A stretch of DNA of 64,000 nucleotides, from positions 81,213 to 145,212 of the forward strand of contig NZ_CP020914.1 in NCBI RefSeq assembly GCF_007833355.1, written 5' to 3'. Below the pieces are notes generated by a model. It made no database searches. It was not told the DNA's origin and saw only the letters and a list, made by a program, of their open reading frames with translations. Of this stretch, positions 18,201 through 29,600 are shown piece after piece. Made by a program: the position numbers and the translations under genes. Numbering within the stretch: the first letter of the stretch is position 1; every line of letters begins with the position of its first letter. This DNA is from Denitratisoma sp. DHT3 (GTDB taxonomy: Bacteria > Pseudomonadota > Gammaproteobacteria > Burkholderiales > Rhodocyclaceae).

Positions 18201-20147
18201 GGTAGCTATGTAACGCCCGGCGGCGGTTGGTTTGTGGCCGGGTCGGACGGAAACGACGCTCTGACGGGGGGCGCAGGAAACGATGTGTATGTCTTTGGCT
18301 CGGGCTCCGGACGGGACACCGTTTATGACTACGACACCACGGCGGGGAATGTGGACAAGGTGCTCATCACGGGCAACCTGTCACCCGGGGATGTCAAGGT
18401 TTCGCGTGATGCAAATCACCTGTATCTGACGCTGAGCGGCGGCAATGACCGGCTGACGATTTCGAATTGGTTCGCCAACAGCGCCAATCGGGTCGAGCAG
18501 GTGGTCTTTGCCAATGGCACGGTCTGGGATGCGGTGCAGATTCAGGCGCTCGCCAATACGCCCACGGAGGGCAACGACTATTTCGAGGGCACTGCCGGCA
18601 ACGACGTACTCAACGGCTTGGGTGGCAACGATACGATCAAGGGATTGGCGGGCAACGATACCCTGGACGGCGGGAGCGGCAACGACACTCTGGAAGGCGG
18701 GGTGGGCGACGATGTCTATCGCTTTGGCCCCGGGGCGGGGAAAGATGTTGTCATTGAGAACGACGCGACGGTTGGAAATTTGGACAAGGTGCGCATGGCC
18801 GATGGCGTGGCGCCGACGGATGTGACGGTGACGCGTGATGCGTCCAATCTGTATCTCAGTCTGAACGGTAGCTCGGATCAATTGACCCTGTCGAACTGGT
18901 TTCGCGGCGATGCCTATCGGGTGGAACAGGTGGTATTCGGCGACGGCACGGTTTGGGATGTGGCAACGTTGAAGAACACGGCGAATACGCCTTCGGCAGG
19001 GAATGACTATTTCGAGGGAACCGCCGGTGACGATACGCTCGATGGGCTTGGCGGCAACGACCAGATCAAGGGGTTGGCGGGTAACGACTTCATCCTCGGC
19101 GGCAGCGGCAACGACCAGCTTTATGGAGGGAACGGAAACGATATTCTCGATGGAGGCGCCGGCAATGACACCCTTTATGGTGAAGGCGGCAACGATACCT
19201 ACCGCTTCGGAGCCGGCGCAGGGCAAGACCGGATAGTTGATTTCGATGCCACGGCGGGCAATGTCGATACGGTTCAAATCGCTGATGGCGTCTTGCCTGC
19301 CGACATTACCGTTTCTCGTGACTATTACAATCTGTATCTCAGCGTCAATGGCGGTGCGGATCGGCTGACGATCTCCAATTGGTTTCAGGGCGACACCTAC
19401 CGGGTGGAGCAAGTTGTGTTCGGCGACGGCACTGTTTGGGATACCGCTCAACTCATCGCGATGGCAAACACGCCGACGGCGGGGGACGATGTCATTGATG
19501 GCATGGCTGGGAACGACATTCTTGACGGACTCAGCGGAAATGATCGAATCAGTGGATTGGCCGGCGATGACGTACTGTCGGGTGGTGAAGGCCAAGACCA
19601 GATTTTCGGTGGAGCCGGAAACGACACGCTCAGTGGCGGAGCGGGGAATGACTATCTCAGTGGAGATGCCGGCAATGACATTTATCTGTTCGGGCGCGGC
19701 GATGGCCAGGACACGATATCCAACTACGACGCCACGCAAGGCAAGCAGGATGTCCTGCGCTTCAAGACGGGAATTGCGTCAGCCGACGTGGTGGTGAGTC
19801 GGCAATCGGACAACCTGATCCTGAAGATTGCGGGTACCCAAGACCAGATCACGGTCCAGAATTATTTCTCCAACGACGGGGCCTTCAATGCCTACGGCCT
19901 CGAATCGATTCAGTTCGAGGATGAAATGTCTCTGACCCCTTTGGCTTCGATCGACAGCCCCACTAGCATCCAGCAATCCTCCCACATCGGTATTCCTGAA
20001 GAAATACGCACCCTGCCCAACATTATTGGCATGGGCACCGGTGGCAGCTTTTGGCAAGTCATAGTTCAGCAAGAGAGTGATGGCAATACGTATTCCCAGG
20101 ATTGGGTCGATGCAGCGAATGAGAAGCAATGGAAGGTTTCGGCATGA
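15210..20147 (+). CDS. RTX calcium-binding protein 1 with lipase-like N-terminus (altered C-terminus)
   Basis: A 1645-residue RTX protein. Residues 1-330 resemble a class 3 lipase/alpha-beta hydrolase: IVISYAGTDG and the nucleophile elbow TFTGHSLGGG with Ser120. A first RTX block lies at about 446-490, followed by EF-hand-like Asp-rich segments (LDLNNNGIIDD, MDMNGNGVIDD), a helical region, and from about 1010 several RTX modules: GGxGNDxLxGG nonapeptides alternating with NLYLSLNG..LTLSNWF..VVFGDGTVWD units. The C-terminus is abnormal: after ESIQFED (about residue 1570) the frame enters MSLTPLA and then a block resembling the EDIRTLPN segment of the downstream RTX protein. The C-terminal secretion end seen in RTX2 is missing. 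It may not be exported. Its stop overlaps the next ATG. Confidence 0.85.
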   Translation: MTTDIEYALMAGRAYQSNRASVNQFPISSGWTEFFHAPDPLNPGFPTTDGFEAVAFRNIDNPNQIVISYAGTDGLLTIDQFANFGLATGFGSNQLTQAADYYLAIRAANLNADITFTGHSLGGGLAALMGVFFNRQAVTFDQAPFAKSAESSLLHPDVAADLKQYLLNKSLTDAAQIAARDALVGSLSNFLTLRETYGGIPNASLVSNIRVDGEFLGALPLSTIGTSPLSLTHGDYFAPFDLHSQALLTSFIESNAFREMTSRLPELLGMIFDSGLFKRETDPNTGERNLLDHLIRHEVGGVSGVPPGGDAMLDRFTADLDKVVTANGGTGGYRDLVKALVAFAMERYYTENSGLPPKQQQQLFTAITGGLQFDTTEITGDITTAKGYVQFFSSYLDNLSFLGTDVGLIRQKISDLPDWSIAVGTTGMTATDSKNQGTFMLGDNGADTLTGGAGQDTLLGGAGADILHGDDNAGGDILDGGSGSDTYYADEGDTIRDSDGKGTIYLHGKQLTFATRKPGETTYQDSVGNTYTLSGTTLSINDPLTIEGFANGQLGIYLDEEENPNDPKGSPKPPGYNPNNALRVSSSPLALDLNNNGIIDDIGLATSNVYFDLTNDGIAEKSGWLAPDDGLVAMDMNGNGVIDDRNELFGTDPAHTAFDRLRELVDSNQDSIIDTADPLFGELRVWQDSNSDGISQSGELHTLAELGITALDAIAAAASQRTPNGNAIVATAGYTRNGEEHLAVDIEFAYNSALTNANPNRPLDLPPSLEGDIFDLPWLRGYGNVKSLPIAYQESAALKQAATDLIAQGRDGILKHFDSFLAQWTGLTAAHAAKGVTRTTLTTEDKVWILETLMGQSVQKAAIEAANFGAINPGGRAWDTAYIEANYQRFVQREALSFAIQATAKDWIAGAYYSLNQDRFVVTDAAQLQTSLLTHLNAVTNQDDALFATLMLAQLKADGVALDAAALKQGVSGSAYAGLYGTALDFTGNSVMAAATAGSYVTPGGGWFVAGSDGNDALTGGAGNDVYVFGSGSGRDTVYDYDTTAGNVDKVLITGNLSPGDVKVSRDANHLYLTLSGGNDRLTISNWFANSANRVEQVVFANGTVWDAVQIQALANTPTEGNDYFEGTAGNDVLNGLGGNDTIKGLAGNDTLDGGSGNDTLEGGVGDDVYRFGPGAGKDVVIENDATVGNLDKVRMADGVAPTDVTVTRDASNLYLSLNGSSDQLTLSNWFRGDAYRVEQVVFGDGTVWDVATLKNTANTPSAGNDYFEGTAGDDTLDGLGGNDQIKGLAGNDFILGGSGNDQLYGGNGNDILDGGAGNDTLYGEGGNDTYRFGAGAGQDRIVDFDATAGNVDTVQIADGVLPADITVSRDYYNLYLSVNGGADRLTISNWFQGDTYRVEQVVFGDGTVWDTAQLIAMANTPTAGDDVIDGMAGNDILDGLSGNDRISGLAGDDVLSGGEGQDQIFGGAGNDTLSGGAGNDYLSGDAGNDIYLFGRGDGQDTISNYDATQGKQDVLRFKTGIASADVVVSRQSDNLILKIAGTQDQITVQNYFSNDGAFNAYGLESIQFEDEMSLTPLASIDSPTSIQQSSHIGIPEEIRTLPNIIGMGTGGSFWQVIVQQESDGNTYSQDWVDAANEKQWKVSA

Positions 20148-20632
20148 AACGACCACATCAATTTCTACGCTGGCTGATCGCTGTCATCGCGGTGATGGTG
20201 CTGGCGGGTTGCGCCAGCACACCGGAACTGGTCAGCCACGGCTTCGCTTTTGATTTCATCGACGACAGCCCCGAGGCCGAATTACTCGATTACCGATATG
20301 GCACTTCGTACTATGGCAAGTCGGAGAGACAAAGCCTCGGTAGGGTGAGTCAAGGGAAGGGCATCTTTGGAGAAATACGGAGAGGCGATGACCTATACGT
20401 CAAATGGCGATTGAAGGCCACGGGTGAGGTATTTGAAGAAACCATCGACTTGCGTAATCGCCTTTCCAAAGATATTCGAGGCTCAGAAATCTATTTTTTG
20501 GTTCGTGGGCCACAACTCTATGTCTACCTCATCACACCCAAAAAACGTGCCAAGGACGAACCACCTAATGGTCCCAGTAAGTGGTCCTTTCGCCACATTC
20601 TGACGATCTATCCCGATTCACCAAAAAACTGA
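20144..20632 (+). CDS. Putative lipoprotein between the two RTX genes
   Basis: A 162-residue lipoprotein: basic MKRPHQFLRW, hydrophobic core and a perfect lipobox VLAGC with Cys at residue 25. The mature part is compact, with EAELLDYRYGTS, DDLYVKWRLKATGEVFEE and GPQLYVYLITPKKR. I know of no proven function. The ATG at 20144 overlaps the RTX1 stop (ATGA) and the gene ends 23 bases before RTX2, so it belongs to the same operon. Being a lipid-anchored protein directly before a giant secreted lipase-like protein, it is a reasonable candidate for an immunity or folding partner. Confidence 0.75.
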   Translation: MKRPHQFLRWLIAVIAVMVLAGCASTPELVSHGFAFDFIDDSPEAELLDYRYGTSYYGKSERQSLGRVSQGKGIFGEIRRGDDLYVKWRLKATGEVFEETIDLRNRLSKDIRGSEIYFLVRGPQLYVYLITPKKRAKDEPPNGPSKWSFRHILTIYPDSPKN

Positions 20633-20655
20633 ATTCCTGCTGGGGAGTAAACACC

Positions 20656-23600
20656 ATGACGACAGAGATCGACCTCAACCCAACGCAAGTCCAGAGCATC
20701 TACGATCACAACGTGCAGGTAATGCAGACTATTACCGGTGCTGCGCAAAGCGTGGCCAGCAACCAGTTTGTGTTCTTCGCTGCGTTCGACGGCACGAACA
20801 ACGATCAAGATAATGCACTGCTGGGTGAACAGAGCACCAATGTGTGGCAGTTGTTCAATCAGGTCACTCAGAGCAATAACCTTAAGGCACGCTACTACCC
20901 CGGTCCTGGTACATCGGCTGCCTTGCGGCATTCCTCCTGGTTGCCCTCTGCCGTGACTCAACAGGTCATAAATACGGCGGATCTGGCTTATACGCAGTTT
21001 GCCGTTGAAGCTTCCAATTGGGTCAAAGCCAACCCCGGAAAACCCGTATCAATTGCCCTCACCTCCTTTAGTCGTGGTGGAGCCTCGGCGGCCATTTTCA
21101 GCCAGTTGGTGTACGAGCGTGGCGTGATCGACCCAAACGACAACGGCAAGGTGCTGGTTCCGCCTGGTCAGGTTGGCATTTGTGGCGGCGTGATCTTCGA
21201 CCCTGTGACCGAAGGGGTCAGTGGAAACCTGGCATTTGCGCCCAACGTGAGCAATGTGGTCGTTGTCAAGGCGTTGAACGAATACCGCAATTTCTTCAGT
21301 TTCTCGAATTACAGCCAGCCTGGGGTCACCACCGTCGGTATGTACGGTAATCACGGCGATATTGGTGGTGGCTATGACCCCAATATCGAAGGTATCGGTG
21401 CAATCTCACTGGAGGCGGCAACCCGCTACTTTCAGAATGCTGGCCTGACGGTTAGCGACGTTCCGGCAGATCGGGCATTCGATTATTCCGTTACCCCAGA
21501 AAATCTCGTCAACGTGATCAAGATTCACTCTGAGGAATACGACAACTATAGTGGCACACAGTGGAATGTCAGTTATCAGGACGGTTTCAACTACAACGAT
21601 GTTCGTCTATCGAATACTAATTTTCAGGACAATGCTTCCGCACCCGGCACTGAATTTACCCTCTACGACGGCAGCAAAATCACGGTCACGCCCACAGGGA
21701 GCGATACCGAAACGGTCGAGCACACCTGGACAAATGCCGACGGAAGCGTAAGGAAAGAAATAACCCGCTACCAAGGTCTCAGCAATCCCGATGTATCCCA
21801 GAAACGCGTAGATAAAACTCTGCTCGACATCAGCGCCGACGGAACGACGGCCACCATCGATGTCACCGTCTACGTTGAAAATGCCCAGATCGACATCAGC
21901 CTTCCCTCGGGCGTTTCCACCTCGACGCTGAACGTCCAGGCCGAAAACGGTATCGATCCCACCTCGATCAAAACTGCCATCCATACTGCGGATGGACAGC
22001 AAAGCAGCCTCACCAAAACAGGGAACAGCACCGATACGTATTACGCGGAAGAAGGCGACACCATCCGAGACGCGGATGGCAAAGGCACCGTTTATCTCAA
22101 CGGAAAGCAACTTACCCTCGCCACCCGCCACAAAGGCGAAACTGCCTACCACGATAACCAGGGAAACACCTATATCCTGACCGGCACCACCCTCCAGATC
22201 AACGATCCCCTCGTCATTGAAAAATTCAGCTCCGGCGACCTCGGTCTCGAACTCAAAGAAGAAAGCGATCCCGACGACCCCGGCAATCCCCCCCTCAAAG
22301 CTCCCTTCGACAAAGCCGAAGCCACCCTTTCCCCCATTGTCCTCGACCTGGACGGCAACGGCATCGCCACTCGGGGCATCGGTGAAGGCGCTTACTTCGA
22401 CTACGACGGCAACGGCTTTGCCCAGCGCACTGGCTGGGTCAGCTCCGGCGACGGCCTGCTGGTGCGCGACCTCAATCAGGACGGCAAGATCAGCACCGGT
22501 GCCGAACTCTTCGGCAACCAGACCCGCCTCAAGGATGGCAGTCTTGCCGCCAACGGTTTTCTGGCCCTCGCCGACCTCGACGACAACCGCGATGAGAAGA
22601 TCGATCTCCAGGATGCCGCCTGGCAAGAGATCAAACTCTGGCAAGACACCAACAGCGACGGCATCAGCCAGGCTGGCGAACTCAAGACCCTCGAAGCCGC
22701 CGGCATCCGAAGCCTCAATACCGCCTACGTCAGCACCCCAAACACCGACACCCACGGTAACCAGCACCTCCAACAAAGCACCTACACCAAAACCGCCGGC
22801 AGCAGCGGTCAGGCCGAAGATGTCTGGTTCCTTACCAACCCCGCCAGCACCCGGCAGGACCACCCCCTCGACGTTCCCGAGGACATTCGCACCCTGCCCA
22901 ACGTCGCCGGCATGGGCAACGTCGGCAGTCTCTGGCAGGTCATGGCAAAGCAGGAAGCTGAAGGCAGCGATCGGCTTAAAGATCTGATCGGCCAATTCGC
23001 CAGCGAAGCCGACCCATTGGCAAGAGAAAATCTCATCACCCAGATCATCTATGCCTGGGCAGGCGTTGAAGACAAAGATCCCTTGAGCCGTGCTACGACG
23101 AAGATTTACAACAACCCCATCGGCGATGCCCGGAAGCTCTACGCCATGGAAGCCCTACTCGGCCAAGGCTACGAAGGTACTTGGTGCTGGCAAGAGAAAG
23201 ACCCCAACCCTCACGGCCCGGCGGCGGCTATCCTGCTCAAGGCCTTTGACGAATTTGCCAGCGGCATCGCCGCCCAGCTCATGCAGCAAACGCAGTTTAA
23301 GGAACTTTACGACGCCATCGCCTACAACATCGCCCCCACGACCGGTGCGGTGACCGGCGACCTGAGTGGAGTGCTACCACTGATTGCCAGAAAACTCGCG
23401 GCGAATCGGGAACAAGGCAAGGCAGAACTGTCGGCGTTCATTACTAATTTGACCTACACCAACAAGCTCAATGAACTTGACACGCTGTCGTTCCAGGCAG
23501 CGTTGGCGAGCTATGGCGAGGACGTTGTCAATGTCGCCAATCTGGCTTGGCGCGGCATGGTGGCGACGTGGGGTAACGACCAACTGACCGGGGATGGCAC

Positions 23601-26600
23601 GGATGAGACTATCGCGGGCTTGGGCGGTAATGACGTCATCCAGGGTGCAGGTGGCAACGACCATCTGCTCGGTAACGATGGTGACGATCGGCTCTACGGC
23701 CAGGACGGCAACGATACCCTGGAAGGTGGTGCCGGCAACGACCTGCTAGACGGAGGTGCGGGCAACGACACCTACCGCTTCGGCCGGGGTGGTGGGCAGG
23801 ACACGATCTGGAGTCAGGATGTCACAGCGAACAAGCACGATGTACTGAAGCTGGGTGACGGTATTGTCGCGGGCAACCTGACCCTGGAACGCAATGCGGA
23901 TGATTTGATCCTGACGATCAAGGACAGCGGCGACCGAATCACTGTGGCAGGATATTTCACCAATGATGGCACCGCATTCAGCCGATTGGATGTGATCGAG
24001 TTTACCGATGGAACGAGTTGGAACTTTACGGCTATCAGGGACTTGCTGCCGCCTATCGGGACCGAGGGGGATGACCGGATTCGGGGATACGGCTCGGCAG
24101 AGGTGATTGCAGGATTGGGTGGGAATGATGTGATCGAAGGGTTGGGTGGCGATGACGTTCTCGATGGAGGGGCCGGAAATGACATCCTGTACGGCGGTGC
24201 TGGTAACGATATCTACCGATTTGGCTTCGGTTCCGGTCAAGATGTGATTAACGATCTTGACTCTACTTTTGGCAATGTCGATACGATCCAGATGCTGGAT
24301 GGAGTTGTGCCGGACGATGTGGTCGCGACCCGCGATGTCAGCAATCTATATCTGAGGCTGAACAATGGTACGGACTGGCTGACATTGCAAAACTGGTTTT
24401 CGGGAAACTCGTATCAAATTGAACGGGTGCGGTTTGCCGATGGTACGGAATGGAATGCAGCAGCGATGCAAGCCTTGTCTAATATACCGACCGCTTACTC
24501 GGACTATATTCAGGCGACCCCAGCGGATGACGTACTCGATGGCCTGGGTGGAAATGACCATATCTATGGCGGGGCAGGGAACGATATGCTCAGCGGTGGG
24601 ATAGGGAATGACTATCTTAGTGGGGATACCGGCAATGACACCTATCTGTTCGGTCGGGGCGACGGACAGGACACGATTTCGAGCTACGAGTGGAACACCA
24701 GCAAACAGGACGTTTTGAGGTTCAAGACGGGAATCTCATCGGCCGACGTGGTGGTGAGTCGGCAATCAGACAACCTGATTCTCAAGATTGCCGGTACCCA
24801 GGACCAGATCACGGTCCAGAGTTATTTCTCCAACGACGGGGCCTTCAATGCCTACGGCCTTGAATCGATTCAATTCGAAGATGGATCACCTGCCTGGGAT
24901 TATGCGGCGGTAAAAGCCAAGTCGCTGCTGGCGACGGGGAGCGACGACACCCTGTATGGGTTTGGCTCGGACGACGTGCTGGAGGGTCGTGGAGGGAACG
25001 ACACGCTGTATGGTCAAGGCGGAAACGATACGCTCAGCGGTGGGGTAGGGAATGACTATCTCGGTGGGGATGCCGGCAACGATATTTATCTGTTCGGGCG
25101 CGGCGATGGACAGGACACGATATCCAACTACGACATCACGCAAGGCAAGCAGGATGTCCTGCGCTTCAAGACGGGAATCGCGCCGGCCGACGTGGTGGTG
25201 AGCCGGCAATCGAACAACTTGATCCTGAAGATTGCGGGCACCCAGGACCAGGTCATGGTCCAGAATTATTTCTCCAACGACGGGGCCTTCAATGCCTACG
25301 GCCTCGAATCGATTCAGTTCGAGGATGGATCGCCCGCCTGGGACTATGCGGCGGTAAAAGCCAAGTCGCTGTTGGCGACGGAGGGTGACGACAGCCTGTA
25401 TGGATTTGCTTCGGATGACGTGCTGGATGGCTTGGGCGGCAATGATCAAATTCTCGGTGGAGCCGGGAACGACACGCTCAGTGGTGGCACGGGAAATGAT
25501 CACCTCAGTGGCGAAGACGGTAATGACTCACTAGTGGGCGGTGGCGGAACCGATAATCTGGACGGTGGCCCCGGCAACGATATCTATCTGTTCGGTCGGG
25601 ATGATGGGCAGGACACGATATCCAGCTACGACTCGACGCAGGGGAAACAGGATGTTCTGCGCTTCAAGACAGGGATATCACCGACCGACGTAGTGGTGAG
25701 CCGGCAGGGAATCAATCTGATCCTGAAGGTTGCGGGCGCCCAGGATCAGATTACGGTCCACAATTACTTTGCCTACGACGGTGCCTTCAATCCCTACGGC
25801 ATCGAGTCGATTCAATTTGCCGATGGCACGACCTGGAATCTGGCCGCTGTGAAGGCGAGGTCGCTGCTGGGAACCGAGGCTGGCGATGTCATCTACGGTT
25901 TTGACAGTGCTGATGTGGTGGATGCGCTGGCTGGCGATGATCTGGTTTATGGCAATGCAGGCAATGACACACTCAGTGGTGGGGCGGGCAACGATAGGCT
26001 CTATGGTGGTAGCGGGGAGGATATCCTGGATGGCGGTGCCGGGAATGATTCGTTGCAAGGGGAGGTCGGCAATGACATCTACTTGTTTGGATCAGGCGCC
26101 GGGCAAGATTCGATCTACGACTACGACACTACGCCCGGCAACGTGGATACGCTTCGGCTGGCGGCAGGGGTATTGCCAGCAGATGTGGCATTCAAGCGGG
26201 ATTTGAATAATCTGTACCTGAGCTTGCATACCAGCACCGACCAACTTACATTGACCAACTGGTTTAGCAGTTCGACTAAAGTCGAGCGATTGGTCTTTGC
26301 CGATGGTACCGAATGGACAGAGCCCGATATCCTGGCTCGAATGCCTAGCGCCACCAACGGCGACGATGTGCTGGTTGGAACAGCAGCCAACGATACTATC
26401 AGTGGACTGAGTGGGAACGATGTGCTTTACGGCCAGGGCGGCGATGACGTTTTGGACGGCGGCACCGGAAATGACTTTCTGTATGGTGGCGAGGGAAACG
26501 ATACCTATCTTTTCGGATTAGGCTCCGGCTGGGACTCTGTGTCAGACACGGCAGGAAGCGGGGATATGGTACGAATGACCGACGGGGTCTTGCCCGAACA

Positions 26601-29600
26601 AGTGACGGTAGATCGGGACTCGATCAACCTTTACCTGCGTATGAACGGTGGGGCTGACCAGCTGACGCTTTCGGAATGGATGTCCACGGATTCCCACAAG
26701 GTTGAACGTATCGAATTTGGCGATGGCACGGTTTGGGATGTGGCTCGGCTTCTTTTGCGGGCTGGCGTCGGGCAAGGAAATAACATTGTTACAGGTACTT
26801 CCGCCGATGATGTGTTGGAAGGTTTGGGTGGCAACGACGCAATATACGGGCTGGGAGGCAATGACACTTTGCTAGGTGGCGTCGGTAGCGACCGACTCTA
26901 TGGCGGCGAAGGGAATGATGTACTGGATGGTGGCTCTGGTGATGATTATCTCGAAGGGGGGGGCGGTAGTGACACATACCTGTTTGGGCCGGGCTCGGGT
27001 CAGGACGTCATTGTTGACGCTGTTGCAACGTATGGTGCTATCAATAAGGTCCGTTTGGCAGAAGGCGTACTGCCGTCGGATGTTCATGTTAAGTTCTACG
27101 GCAATGGGATTCTCTACCTTGGTTTGAACCACTACGCCGACCGAGTGACACTCGGCAACACAGAAGTGGAGTTTTCCGATGGCACGCGATGGACACAGGC
27201 GACAATGCGAGCTATGGCAAATTCCGGGAGTGAATTGAGTGACGTGCTATTTGGAACAGAGGACGGCGACATCCTTGATGGAGCTGGCGGGGATGACCTT
27301 ATCTTGGGGAATGGCGGCAACGATGTCCTGAAGGGCGGCGCCGGCAATGATTATCTATACGGAGGACTGGGCAACGATATCTACATATTCGGCCTGGGTT
27401 TTGGGCATGACTATATTTCCGACAGCGACAGCACTGTCGGAAATCTTGATACGGTCCATATGGAAGCGGGGACGACCCCGGCGGACGTTCATGTGTCTCG
27501 CGATCAGCAGAATCTGTATTTGGACCTTGATCATGGCAACGATCGTTTGACCCTTGCGGGTTGGTTTGCCAACAATGATTCCAGGATAGAAAGAGTTGTC
27601 TTTTCGGATGGAACGGAGTGGGATATCGCACACCTTCAGGCGCTGACGTCCATCGCTACCACGGGTGACGATCATCTGATGGGCACGTCAGGGGATGACG
27701 TATTGGCGGGTTTGGCGGGTAATGACAGGCTTGAGGGCGGAGACGGGAACGATACCTACCAATTCAATGCCGGGGATGGATGGGATTTGATATGGGAAGG
27801 GGACGATCCATCGATGCAGGACATGGACTCACTGACGTTTGGCAACGGAATCACACCGGAATCGGTTTCTGTTTTGGCAGGCGTTAATGGGCGAGACAAC
27901 CTCACTCTACTACTGGCTGACGGCCAAGGGCGTGTCGATATTGCCCAATATTTTTCAGGAAGTCCGCTTTATTACGGTGGGGGATATGGCGGAGGGATGG
28001 AAGCCGCTGTGCTGGCGTCCATTGAGGAAATCAAATTTGCAAATGGAGCAGTGTGGGATTTAGCTGCTGTCAAGGCGCTTGCCAGAACGGAGGGAACGGA
28101 CGCCGATGAATCGCTCTATGGCAGTTCAAAAGATGACACGTTGAGTTCCCATGCCGGCCGGGATTGGGTCTATGGATACGGGGGCAACGATACCCTGGAT
28201 GGAGGCAGCGGCGATGACAGGTTGAACGGTGGTTCAGGGGACGATATTTATTGCTTCGGTTCTGGCTATGGCCAGGATGAGGTCTATGAGTACGACGCTA
28301 CCGCAGGGAATGTGGATACCGTCAGGATGGCAGCCGGCGTTTCTCCGTTCGATGTTCGTGTCACCAGAAGCACCGAAGATTTGTACCTGAGCTTGAACAA
28401 TGGTACCGATCGTTTGACATTATTGGGTTGGTTCCGAGGACCTGAGTTCAAAGTCGAGCAAGTTCAATTCAGCGATGGCACGATATGGAATGAGCAAGAT
28501 CTGGTCGATGCTTTATATACCAGTGATGATCAAGACAATACGATCATTGGAACCGGTGAGGACGACACGATTAGTGGACGAGGTGGCGCGGACCAACTGT
28601 ACGGATTGGATGGAAATGATTACCTCAAAGGCGATGATGGTAACGATTATCTGAATGGTGGATTAGGTGACGACACCCTGGATGGCGGCAGCGGTGATGA
28701 CGCTTTGGAAGGGGGCTGGGGAAGTGATGTCTATCTCTTCGGGCCTGGATCAGGGACCGATACGGTTAATGATATAGATGCATCGGGTGGCATTGATACG
28801 GTCCGTTTTTCTGATGGAGTGAGTCCATCGGACGTTGTTGTGACCCAGGATCAGAATAATTTGTTGCTCGCCTTGAACGGCGGAGCTGATCGGCTGATCC
28901 TGTCAGGTTGGTTTATCGATGATGCTCACAAGATTGAGCAGATTCGATTTGGCGATGGCACCGTTTGGACAAAAATCGATCTTGTCGCTCGTCTTCTTAC
29001 GGGTGACGATCTGGGCAACACGCTGGTGGGTACTGCCGGTGATGACGTCATTAGTGGCTTGGGAGGTCATGATCAACTCTCTGGCCTTGATGGCAACGAC
29101 TTCCTCGATGGTGGTACGGGAGGCGACACCATGATCGGCGGGTTGGGTGATGACACTTATGTCGTCGACAGTGGTAACGACGTCGTCACTGAGAACCCGA
29201 ATGAAGGTATCGATACGGTCCGGTCAAGCATTACCTATACATTGGGTACGAATGTCGAGAACCTGACCTTGACGGGGATTGCCGCGATCAGTGGCACAGG
29301 AAACGCCTCTGACAATCTTTTGACTGGCAACAATTCCGCAAACACGTTAACAGGCGCGGGCGGCAACGACATCCTGGATGGCGGCTCTGGCGCTGATACG
29401 ATGGTTGGCGGTACGGGCGATGACACGTATGTGGTTGACGATGCGGGCGATGTTGTCACCGAATCGTCGAATGCGGGTGTCGATACGGTGAGGTCGAGCA
29501 TTACCTACACGTTGGGCAGCAATGTTGAGAACTTGATTTTGACGGGTGCCACGGCGATTGACGGCAAGGGCAATACGCTGGCCAACACACTGATTGGAAA

